From the NCBI GenBank assembly GCA_015067975.1, contig SVLK01000006.1, positions 1 to 64,000 of the forward strand: 64,000 nt of DNA, given 5' to 3'. The translations under genes were made by a program, and so were the position numbers. This stretch comes from Oscillospiraceae bacterium. GTDB lineage: Bacteria > Bacillota > Clostridia > Oscillospirales > Oscillospiraceae. Below the pieces are notes generated by a model. The model searched no databases. It was not told where the DNA came from and saw nothing but the letters and a program-made list of their open reading frames with translations. This document shows, piece by piece, positions 48,806 through 57,826 of the stretch; the first letter of the stretch is position 1; every line of letters begins with the position of its first letter.

Positions 48806-50776
48806 ATGAAAAAAATCCTGCTTGAGGACATTGCCGAACTGAAATTCCTCGCTGCTCCGACCTTGAATCCCTCCGGAACGCTGCTGGCCTATGCACTGAC
48901 CTCTTCTGAGCGAAAAAGTAATAGCTATTGCACGGATATTTATCTGTTGGACACGGCCAGCGGAGAGAGCAGGCCGCTGAACAATGCCGGCAAGGACAAA
49001 GCCTTTTTCTGGGAAGATGACGAGACGCTGCTTGTACGCGCTGCTTACAGTGAGGCAGACGAGTGTAAAGCCTACGCGCCCTTTGCGTCCTACTATCGCG
49101 TCAATGTCAAAAGCGGCGAAAAAGAAAAGGCGTTTCACGTGCCGGGAGATGTGGCGCAGCTGAAGAAAATTGGCGGTACACTGTATGCCGCTACGGTGGT
49201 GATCGACCGCAATGCGCCGGATCCTGCGACCACACCCGAAGACGAGTGCGAGGAGTATCTGGACTACCACATCGTGGAGGAAGCGCCCCTCTGGGAGAAC
49301 GGCTTGGGATTCGTTGCCGGAAAACGGACGGTACTGCATATTTTTGATGCCGCGACCGGCACGTTGAAACAGGTGAGCAACGACACCACCGAGGTGAAGG
49401 ATTTCACCGTCAGCAACGGGCGGATCGCCTTCATCGGACGGGACTGGAAGGATACGCTGCAGGACAGACTGAGCGAGCTTTACCTGTATGATGTGAATGC
49501 GGACCAGTTGACCACCATCATTGCCAAAGACAGTGCCAAAGTGGGCCGCGTGGCATTTGTGGGTGAGCAGTTGCTCTATACGCTTTCGGATAACCGGAGT
49601 TACGGTGATTCGCAGTTGTGCGATTTTTACTGCTATGATATCGCTTCCGGTGAGAGCCGTTTTCTCGCGCCCCATAACGGCCTTGCTGTTGGCGGCGGTA
49701 TTGTCAGTGATGTGGGGTATGGCCGCGGCAACGTATGGAAAGCGGTAGGGGACAGGGTGTTGTTTGCCGCGCTTTCCGGTTTTGAACGCGCCCTGTATTC
49801 GATCGATCTTACCGGCTGCATTCGGCGCTGCACCGCACTGGAAGGCGGCAGCGTGGAGTTTTTCGATGCCAACGACAAGGATGCATTCCTCGGTTGTCTG
49901 GCACAGGATGACGCGGTCAACCTCTACCGTGTGTGCGGTGATACGCTGACCAAGGTCACCGATGTGAACGCGGAATATTTTGAAGACCGGTTCGTTTCAT
50001 TGCCGGAGTACATTCCTTTTGCCAACAGTGCCGGCATCTCCGTGGACGGCTGGGTCATCTATCCCATGGATTACGATCCTGCCAAGCAGTATCCGGCGGT
50101 GTTTGAAATCCACGGCGGGCCCCGTGCTGCTTACAGTACCGTGTTTGTGCATGAAATGCAGGTATTCGCTTCCAAGGGCTACTTTGTCTTTTTCTGCAAT
50201 CCCCGCGGCAGTGAGGGACGGGGAGAGGAGTTCGCCGACATTCGCGGAAAGCACGGCACCATCGATTATGACGATCTCATGGAGTTCACCGATCATGTGC
50301 TTGCCGCCTATCCCCAGATCGACCCGAAACGTGTTGCGGCAGCCGGCGGTTCTTACGCAGGTTTTATGTGCAACTGGATCGTGGGCCATACGGACCGTTT
50401 TGCTGCCATTGCGTCGCAGCGTAGTGTCAGTGACTTTGTGGCGGACTACTGCATCAGCGATCTGGGATTCACCTATGACCGGGAAGCATGCTGCGGCAAT
50501 CCGTGGGATGACACAGAAAAACTGTGGTTCCACTCGCCCTACAAATATGCACCCTATGCCAAGACACCCATTCTGTTTATCCATGCGCTGGAGGACTATG
50601 ACTGCACGATTGATCAGGGCGTCATGATGTTCCAGGCTATGAAATATTTCGGCGTGCCCAGCCGCATGTGCCTGTTTGAAGGCGAGAACCATGAGCTTTC
50701 CCGCAGCGGCAAGCCCCGCCACCGCATCCGCCGGCTGAAAGAGATCACCGCGTGGATCGACAAATACCTCACCTGA
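48806..50776 (+). CDS. S9-family peptidase (acylaminoacyl/prolyl oligopeptidase type)
   Basis: A 656-residue cytoplasmic serine peptidase. The N-terminal two thirds form a beta-propeller (ELKFLAAPTLNPSG at the start; repeated D-x-A-S-G blade motifs). The C-terminal alpha/beta-hydrolase domain has the oxyanion segment EIHGGPRAAYS, the nucleophile in GGSYAGFM, Asp in HALEDYDCT and His in EGENHELSRSG. It sits between oppA and oppB, so imported peptides probably meet this enzyme inside the cell. The start at 48806 has GAAAGGA upstream. Confidence 0.93.
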   Translation: MKKILLEDIAELKFLAAPTLNPSGTLLAYALTSSERKSNSYCTDIYLLDTASGESRPLNNAGKDKAFFWEDDETLLVRAAYSEADECKAYAPFASYYRVNVKSGEKEKAFHVPGDVAQLKKIGGTLYAATVVIDRNAPDPATTPEDECEEYLDYHIVEEAPLWENGLGFVAGKRTVLHIFDAATGTLKQVSNDTTEVKDFTVSNGRIAFIGRDWKDTLQDRLSELYLYDVNADQLTTIIAKDSAKVGRVAFVGEQLLYTLSDNRSYGDSQLCDFYCYDIASGESRFLAPHNGLAVGGGIVSDVGYGRGNVWKAVGDRVLFAALSGFERALYSIDLTGCIRRCTALEGGSVEFFDANDKDAFLGCLAQDDAVNLYRVCGDTLTKVTDVNAEYFEDRFVSLPEYIPFANSAGISVDGWVIYPMDYDPAKQYPAVFEIHGGPRAAYSTVFVHEMQVFASKGYFVFFCNPRGSEGRGEEFADIRGKHGTIDYDDLMEFTDHVLAAYPQIDPKRVAAAGGSYAGFMCNWIVGHTDRFAAIASQRSVSDFVADYCISDLGFTYDREACCGNPWDDTEKLWFHSPYKYAPYAKTPILFIHALEDYDCTIDQGVMMFQAMKYFGVPSRMCLFEGENHELSRSGKPRHRIRRLKEITAWIDKYLT

Positions 50777-50808
50777 GTGGAAGATTCCCTGAGAAGGAGA
50801 ACCTTTTT

Positions 50809-51729
50809 ATGACAAAATATATCAGTAAACGCGTTCTGTTCGGCATTGCGACCTTGTTCGTTCTTGCAACGGTCACCTTTTTCATGATGTATCTGATCCC
50901 CGGTTCCCCCTTTGCCGGAGAACTGAAGGGCGTATCGGAGAGCATCCGTGAACGGCTGATCGCCCAGTACGATCTGGACAAGCCGATCATGTTGCGCTAT
51001 ATCAAGTATCTGAAGAATGTTCTGGCCGGAGATTTCGGCACATCGCTGCATCGCAAAGGCGCACTGGTGACAGATATTATCGCCAAGGGCATCCCCTATA
51101 CGGCGGCACTGGGCACCGTTGCTTTCTGCGTTGCCATGTCTTTGGGAACGCTCCTTGGCGCGTTGGCTGCCTTTACCCGCCAGCGCTGGATCAAGGGCAG
51201 TGTTTCCTTCATTGCAACCATCGGCGTCAGCATCCCCAGCTTCCTGATCGCCCTTTTGATGATGGTGGTCTTCGGCGTAAAGCTCCACTGGCTGCCGTTG
51301 GTGGGCCTTGGTGGCTGGAAAAACTACATTATGCCTTCGCTGGCACTGGCCTTGGGCCCCATTGCCATGATCTCGCGACTGGTGAAATCGGGGCTGCAGG
51401 AAGAACTGCGGCAGGATTACATTACCCTGGCCCGCAGTAAGGGAACCGCTTTTGTGGTGATTGTTTTCCGCCATGCACTGAAGAATGCCCTGCTGCCTGT
51501 TGTGACTTATGCAGGTCCGCTGCTGGCTACGCTGATCACAGGTTCGTTTGTTGTGGAGACCATGTTCACGATTCCCGGCATCGGCGCGGAATTTGTCAAC
51601 AGTGTCACCAACCGCGACTATACACTGATCATGGCGCTGACGATTTTTTACGGTGCGCTGCTGATCATCGCCAATATTTTGACCGATGTCATTGCGGCGG
51701 CAATCGACCCGCGTGTGCGCTTGAAGTAA
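50809..51729 (+). CDS. oppB: Oligopeptide ABC transporter permease B
   Basis: A 306-residue inner membrane protein with six helices, the first integral subunit of the Opp/Dpp channel. The N-terminus (YISKRVLFGIATLFV) and the ABC-permease EAA-type loop (EELRQDYITLARSKG, about 196-210) are typical, as is the C-terminal segment FTIPGIGAEFVNSV. The start at 50809 has AAGGAG nine bases upstream. Ten bases separate it from the oppC gene. Confidence 0.95.
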   Translation: MTKYISKRVLFGIATLFVLATVTFFMMYLIPGSPFAGELKGVSESIRERLIAQYDLDKPIMLRYIKYLKNVLAGDFGTSLHRKGALVTDIIAKGIPYTAALGTVAFCVAMSLGTLLGALAAFTRQRWIKGSVSFIATIGVSIPSFLIALLMMVVFGVKLHWLPLVGLGGWKNYIMPSLALALGPIAMISRLVKSGLQEELRQDYITLARSKGTAFVVIVFRHALKNALLPVVTYAGPLLATLITGSFVVETMFTIPGIGAEFVNSVTNRDYTLIMALTIFYGALLIIANILTDVIAAAIDPRVRLK

Positions 51730-51738
51730 GGTGAGAAA

Positions 51739-52674
51739 ATGACAGATACAAAGAAAACACAGTTCGTCCTGACAGACGACCTCTTTGAAAAACTGCATGA
51801 GGATGAAAAGAACAACGAGTTTATCGCCGTTTCTTCCAAAACTTATCTGCAGGATGCATGGCATAGCTTCCGCAAGAACCGTCTGGCGATGGTCAGTCTG
51901 GTGTTTTTGGCAGTGATGGTTCTGCTGGCCATTTTTGTCCCCATTTTTTCACCTTACACCTATGACGGACAGGATCTGAATGCCCGTAACGCGCTGCCCA
52001 GCCTGGCGCACTGGCTGGGTACCGATAAATTCGGCCGTGATATTTTCGTGCGTATTATGTGCGGCGCACGGATCTCTCTGTCGGTCGGCTTTGCTGCAGC
52101 CTTCATCAATCTGGTGATTGGCGTGGTCTATGGCGGTATCTGCGGCTATTTCGGCGGCAAGCTGGACATGATCCTCATGCGTATTGCCGACATCATCTAT
52201 GCCATTCCCAGTATGTTGTATGTCATTATGGTCATGCTGGTGTTCGGATCCAACATCTTTTCCGTGTTGCTGGCCATCTCCGTCAGCGGTTGGATCGGTA
52301 TGGCCCGTCAGGTCCGTACTCAGGTGATGAGTCTGAAAGAGCGGGAATTTGCGCAGGCGGCACTGGTGATGGGAGCCAGCCACAACCGGATTCTCTACAA
52401 GCATTTGATCATCAACTGCATCGGTCCGATCATTGTGAATACGACCTTGATGGTGCCCAATGCCATCTTTACCGAGGCATTCCTCGCCTTTGTGGGCATT
52501 GGCATCTCCATCCCACAGGCCAGTTGGGGCACGATGGCCAATGAGGCCCGTGCGCTGCTGCAGAACTATCCCATCCAGATGCTCTGGCCTGTGCTGGCTA
52601 TCAGTTTGACGATGCTGAGTTTGAACTTTATCGGTGACGGGCTGAACGAAGCCCTTGACCCCAAGAAACGTTGA
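51739..52674 (+). CDS. oppC: Oligopeptide ABC transporter permease C
   Basis: A 311-residue partner permease of the Opp/Dpp system with the usual N-terminal cytoplasmic tail (DAWHSFRKNRLAMVSLVFL), a HWLGTDKFGRDIFVRIMCGAR segment before the channel part and the EAA-type loop SLKEREFAQAALVMG. The C-terminal FTEAFLAFVGIGISIP is also typical. It begins ten bases after oppB and its stop is nine bases before the first ATPase gene. Confidence 0.95.
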   Translation: MTDTKKTQFVLTDDLFEKLHEDEKNNEFIAVSSKTYLQDAWHSFRKNRLAMVSLVFLAVMVLLAIFVPIFSPYTYDGQDLNARNALPSLAHWLGTDKFGRDIFVRIMCGARISLSVGFAAAFINLVIGVVYGGICGYFGGKLDMILMRIADIIYAIPSMLYVIMVMLVFGSNIFSVLLAISVSGWIGMARQVRTQVMSLKEREFAQAALVMGASHNRILYKHLIINCIGPIIVNTTLMVPNAIFTEAFLAFVGIGISIPQASWGTMANEARALLQNYPIQMLWPVLAISLTMLSLNFIGDGLNEALDPKKR

Positions 52675-52682
52675 GGTAAGCC

Positions 52683-53693
52683 ATGGAAAAATTGCTGACA
52701 GTTGAAAATTTGACCGTGGATTTTGTAACCGATGAAGGTACTGTCCACGCGGTACGCGATATCTCCTTTGACGTGTTTCCCGGTGAAATTCTGGGCATCG
52801 TGGGTGAGAGCGGCAGCGGAAAGAGCGTTTCCATGTATTCTGTGATGGGTTTGCTGCGGGAAACGGCTGCGATTGATTGCCGGACACTGCGATTTGACGG
52901 CGAAGACATCAATCCGTGCAGCTATCCCGATAAGAAAGCGTATGCAGGGAAAATGCAGGAGATCTGCGGCAAGTCCATGGCCATGGTGTTCCAGGATCCT
53001 ATGACATTTTTGAATCCGACGATGCGCATCGGCAAGCAGCTATGTGAGCCGATTCTGAACCATACCAATCTCAGCCCCAAAGAGGCACGGGAGCGCGCAC
53101 TGGAACTGATGCGTTTGGTGGGAATCCCTTCTCCGGAGACCCGCATTGACCAGTATCCCTTTGAGTTTTCCGGCGGTATGCGCCAGCGTATCATCATTGC
53201 TATTGCGCTGGCCAACGATCCCAAGCTGATCATCGCCGATGAACCTACCACGGCGCTGGATGTGACGGTGCAGGCACAGGTGCTGGATCTGATCCGCGAT
53301 GAAAGCCGCCGCCTTGGTTCCTCGGTGATCCTGATCACCCACGATCTGGGCGTTGTTGCCAGCCTATGTGACCGCATCAATATCATGTACGGCGGCAAAA
53401 TTCTGGAATCCGGAACGGATGAGGAGATTTTCTATCAGCCCAATCATCCCTACACCAAGGGGTTGCTTTCGTGCATCTGCAATCCGGAAAATGATGACGC
53501 ACAGCTGCAACCGATTCCCGGTTCTCCGCCGGATCTGCTGCAGCCGCCGGTCGGCTGCCCCTTTGTGGATCGCTGCGAGCATGCCATGAAAGTCTGCAAA
53601 CTTTACATGCCGGAGCATACAGAACTGTCGTCCACGCACCGCAGTGCCTGCTGGCTGAACGAACTTGCGGGAAGGGGGGAGCACCGTGACTGA
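52683..53693 (+). CDS. oppD: Oligopeptide ABC transporter ATPase D
   Basis: A 336-residue ABC ATPase. Walker A GESGSGKS (about 41-48), the Q-loop FQDPMTFLNP, signature FSGGMRQR (about 160-167), Walker B LIIADEPTTALD and the switch His in THDLG. The C-terminal oligopeptide-transporter extension contains cysteines in VGCPFVDRCEHAMKVC, the Fe-S-type motif found in several Opp/Dpp ATPases. It overlaps the next ATPase gene by eight bases. Confidence 0.95.
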   Translation: MEKLLTVENLTVDFVTDEGTVHAVRDISFDVFPGEILGIVGESGSGKSVSMYSVMGLLRETAAIDCRTLRFDGEDINPCSYPDKKAYAGKMQEICGKSMAMVFQDPMTFLNPTMRIGKQLCEPILNHTNLSPKEARERALELMRLVGIPSPETRIDQYPFEFSGGMRQRIIIAIALANDPKLIIADEPTTALDVTVQAQVLDLIRDESRRLGSSVILITHDLGVVASLCDRINIMYGGKILESGTDEEIFYQPNHPYTKGLLSCICNPENDDAQLQPIPGSPPDLLQPPVGCPFVDRCEHAMKVCKLYMPEHTELSSTHRSACWLNELAGRGEHRD

Positions 53694-54669
53694 TACGGCA
53701 AAGATTTTGTTGGAAGTCAAAGACCTGAAGATGCATTTCCCTGTCAACAAGAGCCTTTTTTCAAAGAAACAGTTTGTCAAAGCGGTGGACGGTGTATCTT
53801 TCGAGATCCGCGAAGGGGAAACACTGGGCCTGGTGGGCGAAAGCGGCTGCGGAAAATCATCGCTCGGCAGAACTGTTGTGAAAATGTATGAGCCGACTTC
53901 CGGAGAGATTCTCTTTGATGGAAAAGACGTAACATCCCTTCGTGGGGCGGAACTCAAACAGTTCCGCAAAGATGCGCAGCTGATTTTTCAGGATCCGTAT
54001 GCCTCGCTCGATCCGCGTATGACGGTGGGTGAGATCATCAAGGAGCCTATGGTGATCCATGGACTGTACGCCTCCGATGCCGAGCGCGAACAGCGTGTGG
54101 TGGAGCTGCTGCAGATCGTGGGACTCAAGCCCGACCACATCCGCCGCTATCCCCATGAGTTTTCCGGCGGTCAGCGCCAGCGCATTTCCATCGCCCGCAC
54201 TCTGGCACTTGAACCGAAGTTTATCGTCTGCGATGAACCCATCAGTGCACTGGACGTTTCCATTCAGGCACAGATTATCAATCTTCTCAAGAAGATCCAG
54301 CAGGAAACGGGTATCGCCTATCTGTTTGTGGCCCACGACCTGAGTGTGGTCAAACATATTTCTAACCGGATCGCGGTCATGTATCTGGGACACATTGTGG
54401 AAATTGGCAGCAGCAACGACATTTACTGCTCGCCCAAACACCCCTACTCCATTGCGCTTTTAAGTGCCGTCCCGATCCCAGACTCTGTGGAAGGAAAGCG
54501 GAAAGTCCGCATCCCGCTGCATGGCGAAGTGCCCAGCCCCCTCAACCCACCGGAAGGATGTCCCTTCTGCACGCGCTGCCCCCATGCCGATGACCGCTGC
54601 CGCAAGGAGCGGCCGCAGCTGCACGAAGTGGCTGGTCGGCAGGTCGCCTGCTTCAAGGTAACGGAATAA
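53686..54669 (+). CDS. oppF: Oligopeptide ABC transporter ATPase F
   Basis: A 327-residue ABC ATPase, partner of OppD. Walker A GESGCGKSS, Q-loop FQDPYASLDPRM, signature FSGGQRQRI, Walker B FIVCDEPISALD, switch His in AHDLSVVKHI. Its C-terminal extension also has clustered cysteines (EGCPFCTRCPHADDRC). I assign the GTG at 53686 as start, with GGGGGGAG upstream; it overlaps oppD by eight bases. A strong terminator follows, ending the operon. Confidence 0.94.
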   Translation: MTDTAKILLEVKDLKMHFPVNKSLFSKKQFVKAVDGVSFEIREGETLGLVGESGCGKSSLGRTVVKMYEPTSGEILFDGKDVTSLRGAELKQFRKDAQLIFQDPYASLDPRMTVGEIIKEPMVIHGLYASDAEREQRVVELLQIVGLKPDHIRRYPHEFSGGQRQRISIARTLALEPKFIVCDEPISALDVSIQAQIINLLKKIQQETGIAYLFVAHDLSVVKHISNRIAVMYLGHIVEIGSSNDIYCSPKHPYSIALLSAVPIPDSVEGKRKVRIPLHGEVPSPLNPPEGCPFCTRCPHADDRCRKERPQLHEVAGRQVACFKVTE

Positions 54670-54688
54670 CGGACTATTTCATAAAAAG

Positions 54689-54735
54689 AAAACAGGAAAC
54701 CCCGGAAGAGTGCTCTTCCGGGGTTTCCTGTTTTT
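54689..54735 (+). terminator. Terminator of the opp operon
   Basis: A perfect inverted repeat of about 21 bases per arm (AAAACAGGAAACCCCGGAAG and its complement) with a tiny loop ends in TTTTT. A second, looser inverted repeat (ACAGTTGT with ACAACTGT, about 54750-54800) lies between it and the nitroreductase gene. Confidence 0.93.
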
Positions 54736-54841
54736 AGGAAGGCTCACACAGTTGTGCAGGAGCAATTTGCAACGATGCCGCAAAAAAGAACAACTGTGAT
54801 GGAAGCGTAAAAAGGGAGGGAAAAACGCTTCGGGAACCGTA

Positions 54842-55384
54842 TTACATAAAGTTTAGCAGATCTTCGCTGGCCAGACGGGCAGGACCGTCCTTCCAGATCT
54901 CGGGATAACCCATAGCCACAAGGCAGGCAACTTTCTGATTGGCAGGGAGCTGCAGCTTCTGTGCAATGCCCTCTTCGTCGATGACGCCGATGATACAGGT
55001 ACCTACGTCATATTCGCGGGCGGCAAGGCAGAAGGTCTGTGCGGCGATACCGGCGTCAAACATCTCCCACTTTTCTGCATCGGCAGATTGGAGATCGCCG
55101 TTGGTATCGCGGCCGGAATGACCGGTTTCATAGGTGATCACTGCCAGAGCGGCGGCACGCTGAATGGTTTTGGTGTTGAAAGTATACCCGCGCACGCAGT
55201 TCTCGGCAATGTCATTTTTGACCTCGGGAGTATCAATGACGGTGTAGCGGACAATTTGCGTATTTTTCCAGCTGGGGGCGAAGCGGGCCAGATCGATGAT
55301 CCGGCGGACCGTATTGCGATCGATGGGCTTGTCTAAAAAGCGGCGGCAGCTTCTGCGCTGCAGCAGGCAGTCTTTCGCGTTCAT
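54842..55384 (-). CDS. Nitroreductase-family FMN oxidoreductase
   Basis: A 180-residue FMN-dependent oxidoreductase of the nitroreductase superfamily. The N-terminal RRSCRRFLDKPIDRNTV and FAPSWKNTQ segments bind FMN phosphate; WEMFDAGIAAQTFCLAARE and VAMGYPE form the rest of the fold. Clostridial relatives reduce nitro compounds, quinones or flavin. The start at 55384 is chosen as the first Met after GGAGTGGGAAG; an in-frame extension crosses the -10 region and is rejected. It is transcribed alone, divergent from the AraC gene. Confidence 0.92.
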   Translation of the reverse strand: MNAKDCLLQRRSCRRFLDKPIDRNTVRRIIDLARFAPSWKNTQIVRYTVIDTPEVKNDIAENCVRGYTFNTKTIQRAAALAVITYETGHSGRDTNGDLQSADAEKWEMFDAGIAAQTFCLAAREYDVGTCIIGVIDEEGIAQKLQLPANQKVACLVAMGYPEIWKDGPARLASEDLLNFM

Positions 55385-55423
55385 GAAACTTCCCACTCCT
55401 TCGTGTTTTTGAATTCGCTCCAC

Positions 55424-55452
55424 ATAGTAGCACATATTTCCCGATGTGACAA
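55424..55452 (-). promoter_or_regulatory. Promoter of the nitroreductase gene
   Basis: On the minus strand TTGTCA (55447-55452) and TACTAT (55424-55429) are spaced by 17 bases; the start would be near 55417. Confidence 0.75.
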
Positions 55453-55575
55453 TGATAATATTTTACCCTTTTGTGTTTATGCAGGATGGGAGCTGTCAAC
55501 ATTACATCAGGCGTATTTTAGAAATACTGCGGGGAAAAAGAAGAACGAAAGAGAAAAAAGAATAAAAAGTTACGC

Positions 55576-55604
55576 TTGACAATCCACGGATTATGCGATA
55601 ATAA
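55576..55604 (+). promoter_or_regulatory. Promoter of the AraC-family regulator
   Basis: TTGACA (55576-55581) and TAATAA (55599-55604) are spaced by 17 bases, about 70 bases before the start codon. Confidence 0.7.
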
Positions 55605-55674
55605 ATTGATAATTCAGTGTATAAACGAATAGTTAAGAACGCAATATTGTTTTTCGGGTGAGGAGGGATGAACG

Positions 55675-56598
55675 ATGAGTGCTGATTCCGGACTTTCTGT
55701 ATTGTGGATCTCAAGAGTGTTCCACCGAGAAGGCATGTATAATTTGCGGCATCGACACAGTTATTTCCATTTTAACTGCGATTTGAAAAAAGCAGATGGT
55801 GCTGATTCGAAGATTTCCTGTGTTGCAAAACCTCTTTTTTGTGCGGCCCCCGAGACTATGCATGGCGGGATTATCCTACCCCCGCAAGGGCAAAGTATCA
55901 ATGTGATGTTCTTTGTTTCCAATAAAACTCTCTATAAAATGATAGAGAATTTCCCCTTTGAACTGGTGGATAAAGAGCGAGCCCATGCCGACATGCTGGA
56001 GGACATTATGGCATTGTGCCGATCACAGCAGGCAGATGCCGAGTTGATCAACGCTTCGTTCAACCACTATATTCGTCTTGTGATGCACGAAAACAGGGAA
56101 CTGCTGGATGTGCGAAAGAGCGTCTCGATCCCTGAACAGTGCATGGCTTATATTGATAAGCACTACCGTGAGCCGCTGACACTGGAGGATGTGGCAAATC
56201 ATGTGGGAAAGAGCAGGAACTATACATCCACATTGTTCAACGAGGCGATGGGCATGAATATGATGGAGTACTTGAATTCTGTACGTATGAAGCATGCCTG
56301 CACCTTGATGGCTTACAGCGATTTGTCTATTGAAGATATTGCAAGCGAGTGCGGTTTTTCCAATGCTAAATATTTCGGAAAAGTATTCAAGAGTGTGGTG
56401 GGCATATCTCCCGCCAGATACAGAACCAGCCATGTGGTAAAAGACTGTCGCTTTGATGGCGACGAAGAGATTATGAAAAAGCCGTATCTTCCATCGGAAA
56501 CGGCATTTACCTATGTGGTAAATGCGCAAAAGATGATTGAATGGAAGTCCCCTTACGAATATATTTTGCAGAAACCGGAACCGGAGAGCTGGATGTAA
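55675..56598 (+). CDS. AraC-family transcriptional regulator
   Basis: A 307-residue regulator. The N-terminal half (about 1-150) looks like a cupin-type ligand-binding domain (MYNLRHRHSYFHFN and GGIILPPQGQSINVMF). The C-terminal AraC DNA-binding domain (about 160-255) has both helix-turn-helix units (LTLEDVANHVGKSRNYTSTL and IEDIASECGFSNAKYFGKVF) followed by GISPARYR. An additional 50-residue tail after the HTH (ending PEPESWM) is unusual. A GAGGAGG ribosome binding site precedes the ATG. It lies immediately upstream of the hydroxyacyl-CoA dehydrogenase gene, whose promoter region carries a repeat also found before the Liv operon, the likely targets. Confidence 0.92.
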   Translation: MSADSGLSVLWISRVFHREGMYNLRHRHSYFHFNCDLKKADGADSKISCVAKPLFCAAPETMHGGIILPPQGQSINVMFFVSNKTLYKMIENFPFELVDKERAHADMLEDIMALCRSQQADAELINASFNHYIRLVMHENRELLDVRKSVSIPEQCMAYIDKHYREPLTLEDVANHVGKSRNYTSTLFNEAMGMNMMEYLNSVRMKHACTLMAYSDLSIEDIASECGFSNAKYFGKVFKSVVGISPARYRTSHVVKDCRFDGDEEIMKKPYLPSETAFTYVVNAQKMIEWKSPYEYILQKPEPESWM

Positions 56599-56643
56599 AA
56601 TCTGGCGACATAAATTAGCGAACATCTACAAAAGAAATGGCCG

Positions 56644-56720
56644 TTTTTGGTCGAAAAGCACAGAGGGGAAAAATATTACGATATTTAACGCTTTCGTATA
56701 CTGTAAAAGGTGTGTATTGT
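56644..56720 (+). promoter_or_regulatory. Shared upstream element and promoter region, copy 1 (before hydroxyacyl-CoA dehydrogenase)
   Basis: TTTTTGGTCGAAAAG (56644-56658) is followed by AAAATATTACGAT (56670-56682) and, 45 bases from the start of that block, TATTGT (56715-56720). The same blocks occur before the Liv operon with the same 18-base CGAA-to-AAAA offset and a 46-base offset to TATTGT. No good -35 exists in either copy, as expected for activator-dependent promoters. An alternative -10 here is TATACT (56697-56702). Confidence 0.6.
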
Positions 56721-56722
56721 GA

Positions 56723-56760
56723 TTGCAGGGGCAGCTTTGAGCGCCTCTGCAATTTCTTTC
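56723..56760 (+). repeat. Hairpin plus pyrimidine tract in the hydroxyacyl-CoA dehydrogenase leader
   Basis: TTGCAGGGGC (56723-56732) pairs with GCCTCTGCAA (56743-56752), with one G-T pair, followed by TTTCTTTC. It resembles an attenuator or a weak terminator. If TATTGT is the -10, transcription would start inside the first arm and the hairpin would be incomplete in RNA. Confidence 0.5.
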
Positions 56761-56777
56761 AAAAGGAGAACTTGAAG

Positions 56778-57632
56778 ATGAAAATCAATCAGGTGTGTGT
56801 GGTTGGCTGCGGCCGTATGGGCCAACAGATCGCTATGGATGCGGCAATCCACGGCTACACCGTTACAATGCATGACAGCTTTGAAAAAGCCCGTGAGGGA
56901 ATGAAGGCGTGGGCTGAAGAATATCTGGCCGGTCGCGTCAGCAAGGGCCGCCTGACGGCCGAGCAGGCAGCGCAGGTGAAAAAACGCCTGCTGGTTTGCG
57001 ATTCGCTGAAAGCTGCCGCCTGCGAGGCAGATCTGGTGATCGAAGCCATCATTGAGGTGGAGAGCGCCAAGGCGGATCTGTTCCGCCAGCTGTCTGATAT
57101 CGTCCGCGAAGATACCATTCTGGCAACCAACTCCAGCTTTATGGTTTCTTCCCAGTTTGCCTGCTGCGTGAAAAATCCCGCTCGCCTGGCAAATGCCCAC
57201 TACTTCAACCCTGCACTGGTGATGAAGTTGGTAGAGGTTGTGAAAGGTGATCATACCTCCATGGAGACGGCAGATGCGTTGATGGAGTTCTGCCGTAGCT
57301 GCGGCAAGACGCCGGTGCTGCTGAAACGGGAAGTGGACGGTTTTGTAGTGGATCGCATTCTCAGCTCCATCATGGATGCAGCTTTTTACCTGGTGGAGAA
57401 CGACTACTGCACCTTCGAAGACATTGACATTGCCTGCGAAAATGGCTTGAGTCACAAGATGGGCCCGTTTAAAACGTTGGACCTGACAGGTGTGGATCTG
57501 GCTTATACCATCCGGGAGGAGCATTTGCAAAAGACCGGCGAAAAGATGCGCGGTTACGATGTGCTGAAAAAACTGACGGATGAGGGACGTTACGGCACTA
57601 AGACAGGTAAAGGTTTTTATGATTACGAATGA
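56778..57632 (+). CDS. 3-Hydroxyacyl-CoA dehydrogenase
   Basis: A 284-residue NAD-dependent dehydrogenase of the 3-hydroxybutyryl-CoA type. The Rossmann motif is VVGCGRMGQQIA (about 8-19); the catalytic His is in NAHYFNPALVMKLVEV, with a Glu from that segment; the C-terminal dimerisation domain has REVDGFVVDRIL and GRYGTKTGKGFYDYE. The length fits clostridial Hbd (about 280). It is monocistronic with a terminator, rather than in a bcs/crt-bcd-etf-hbd cluster, and has the same upstream element as the Liv operon, so a dedicated catabolic role for another hydroxyacyl-CoA is likely. The start at 56778 has AAAGGAG upstream. Confidence 0.92.
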   Translation: MKINQVCVVGCGRMGQQIAMDAAIHGYTVTMHDSFEKAREGMKAWAEEYLAGRVSKGRLTAEQAAQVKKRLLVCDSLKAAACEADLVIEAIIEVESAKADLFRQLSDIVREDTILATNSSFMVSSQFACCVKNPARLANAHYFNPALVMKLVEVVKGDHTSMETADALMEFCRSCGKTPVLLKREVDGFVVDRILSSIMDAAFYLVENDYCTFEDIDIACENGLSHKMGPFKTLDLTGVDLAYTIREEHLQKTGEKMRGYDVLKKLTDEGRYGTKTGKGFYDYE

Positions 57633-57634
57633 GG

Positions 57635-57671
57635 AAAAGAGCGCCGCTCCGTAGAGAGTGGCGCTCTTTTT
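57635..57671 (+). terminator. Terminator after the hydroxyacyl-CoA dehydrogenase gene
   Basis: AAAAGAGCGCC pairs with GGCGCTCTTTT around a 14-base loop and ends in a T run. Confidence 0.88.
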
Positions 57672-57826
57672 GCGCGCCAATTATGAGAAAAGTTTATTGA
57701 GGTGAAAAACCACTTTTATTCCGATGTGGTTACAAACAGGCGAGAAATGGGTATTTTCTGGAATTATTGGGCAGGACAGGAAAGAAGATGGGTGGTTTTT
57801 GTGAAAAACGACGGAAAAAAACTCGG

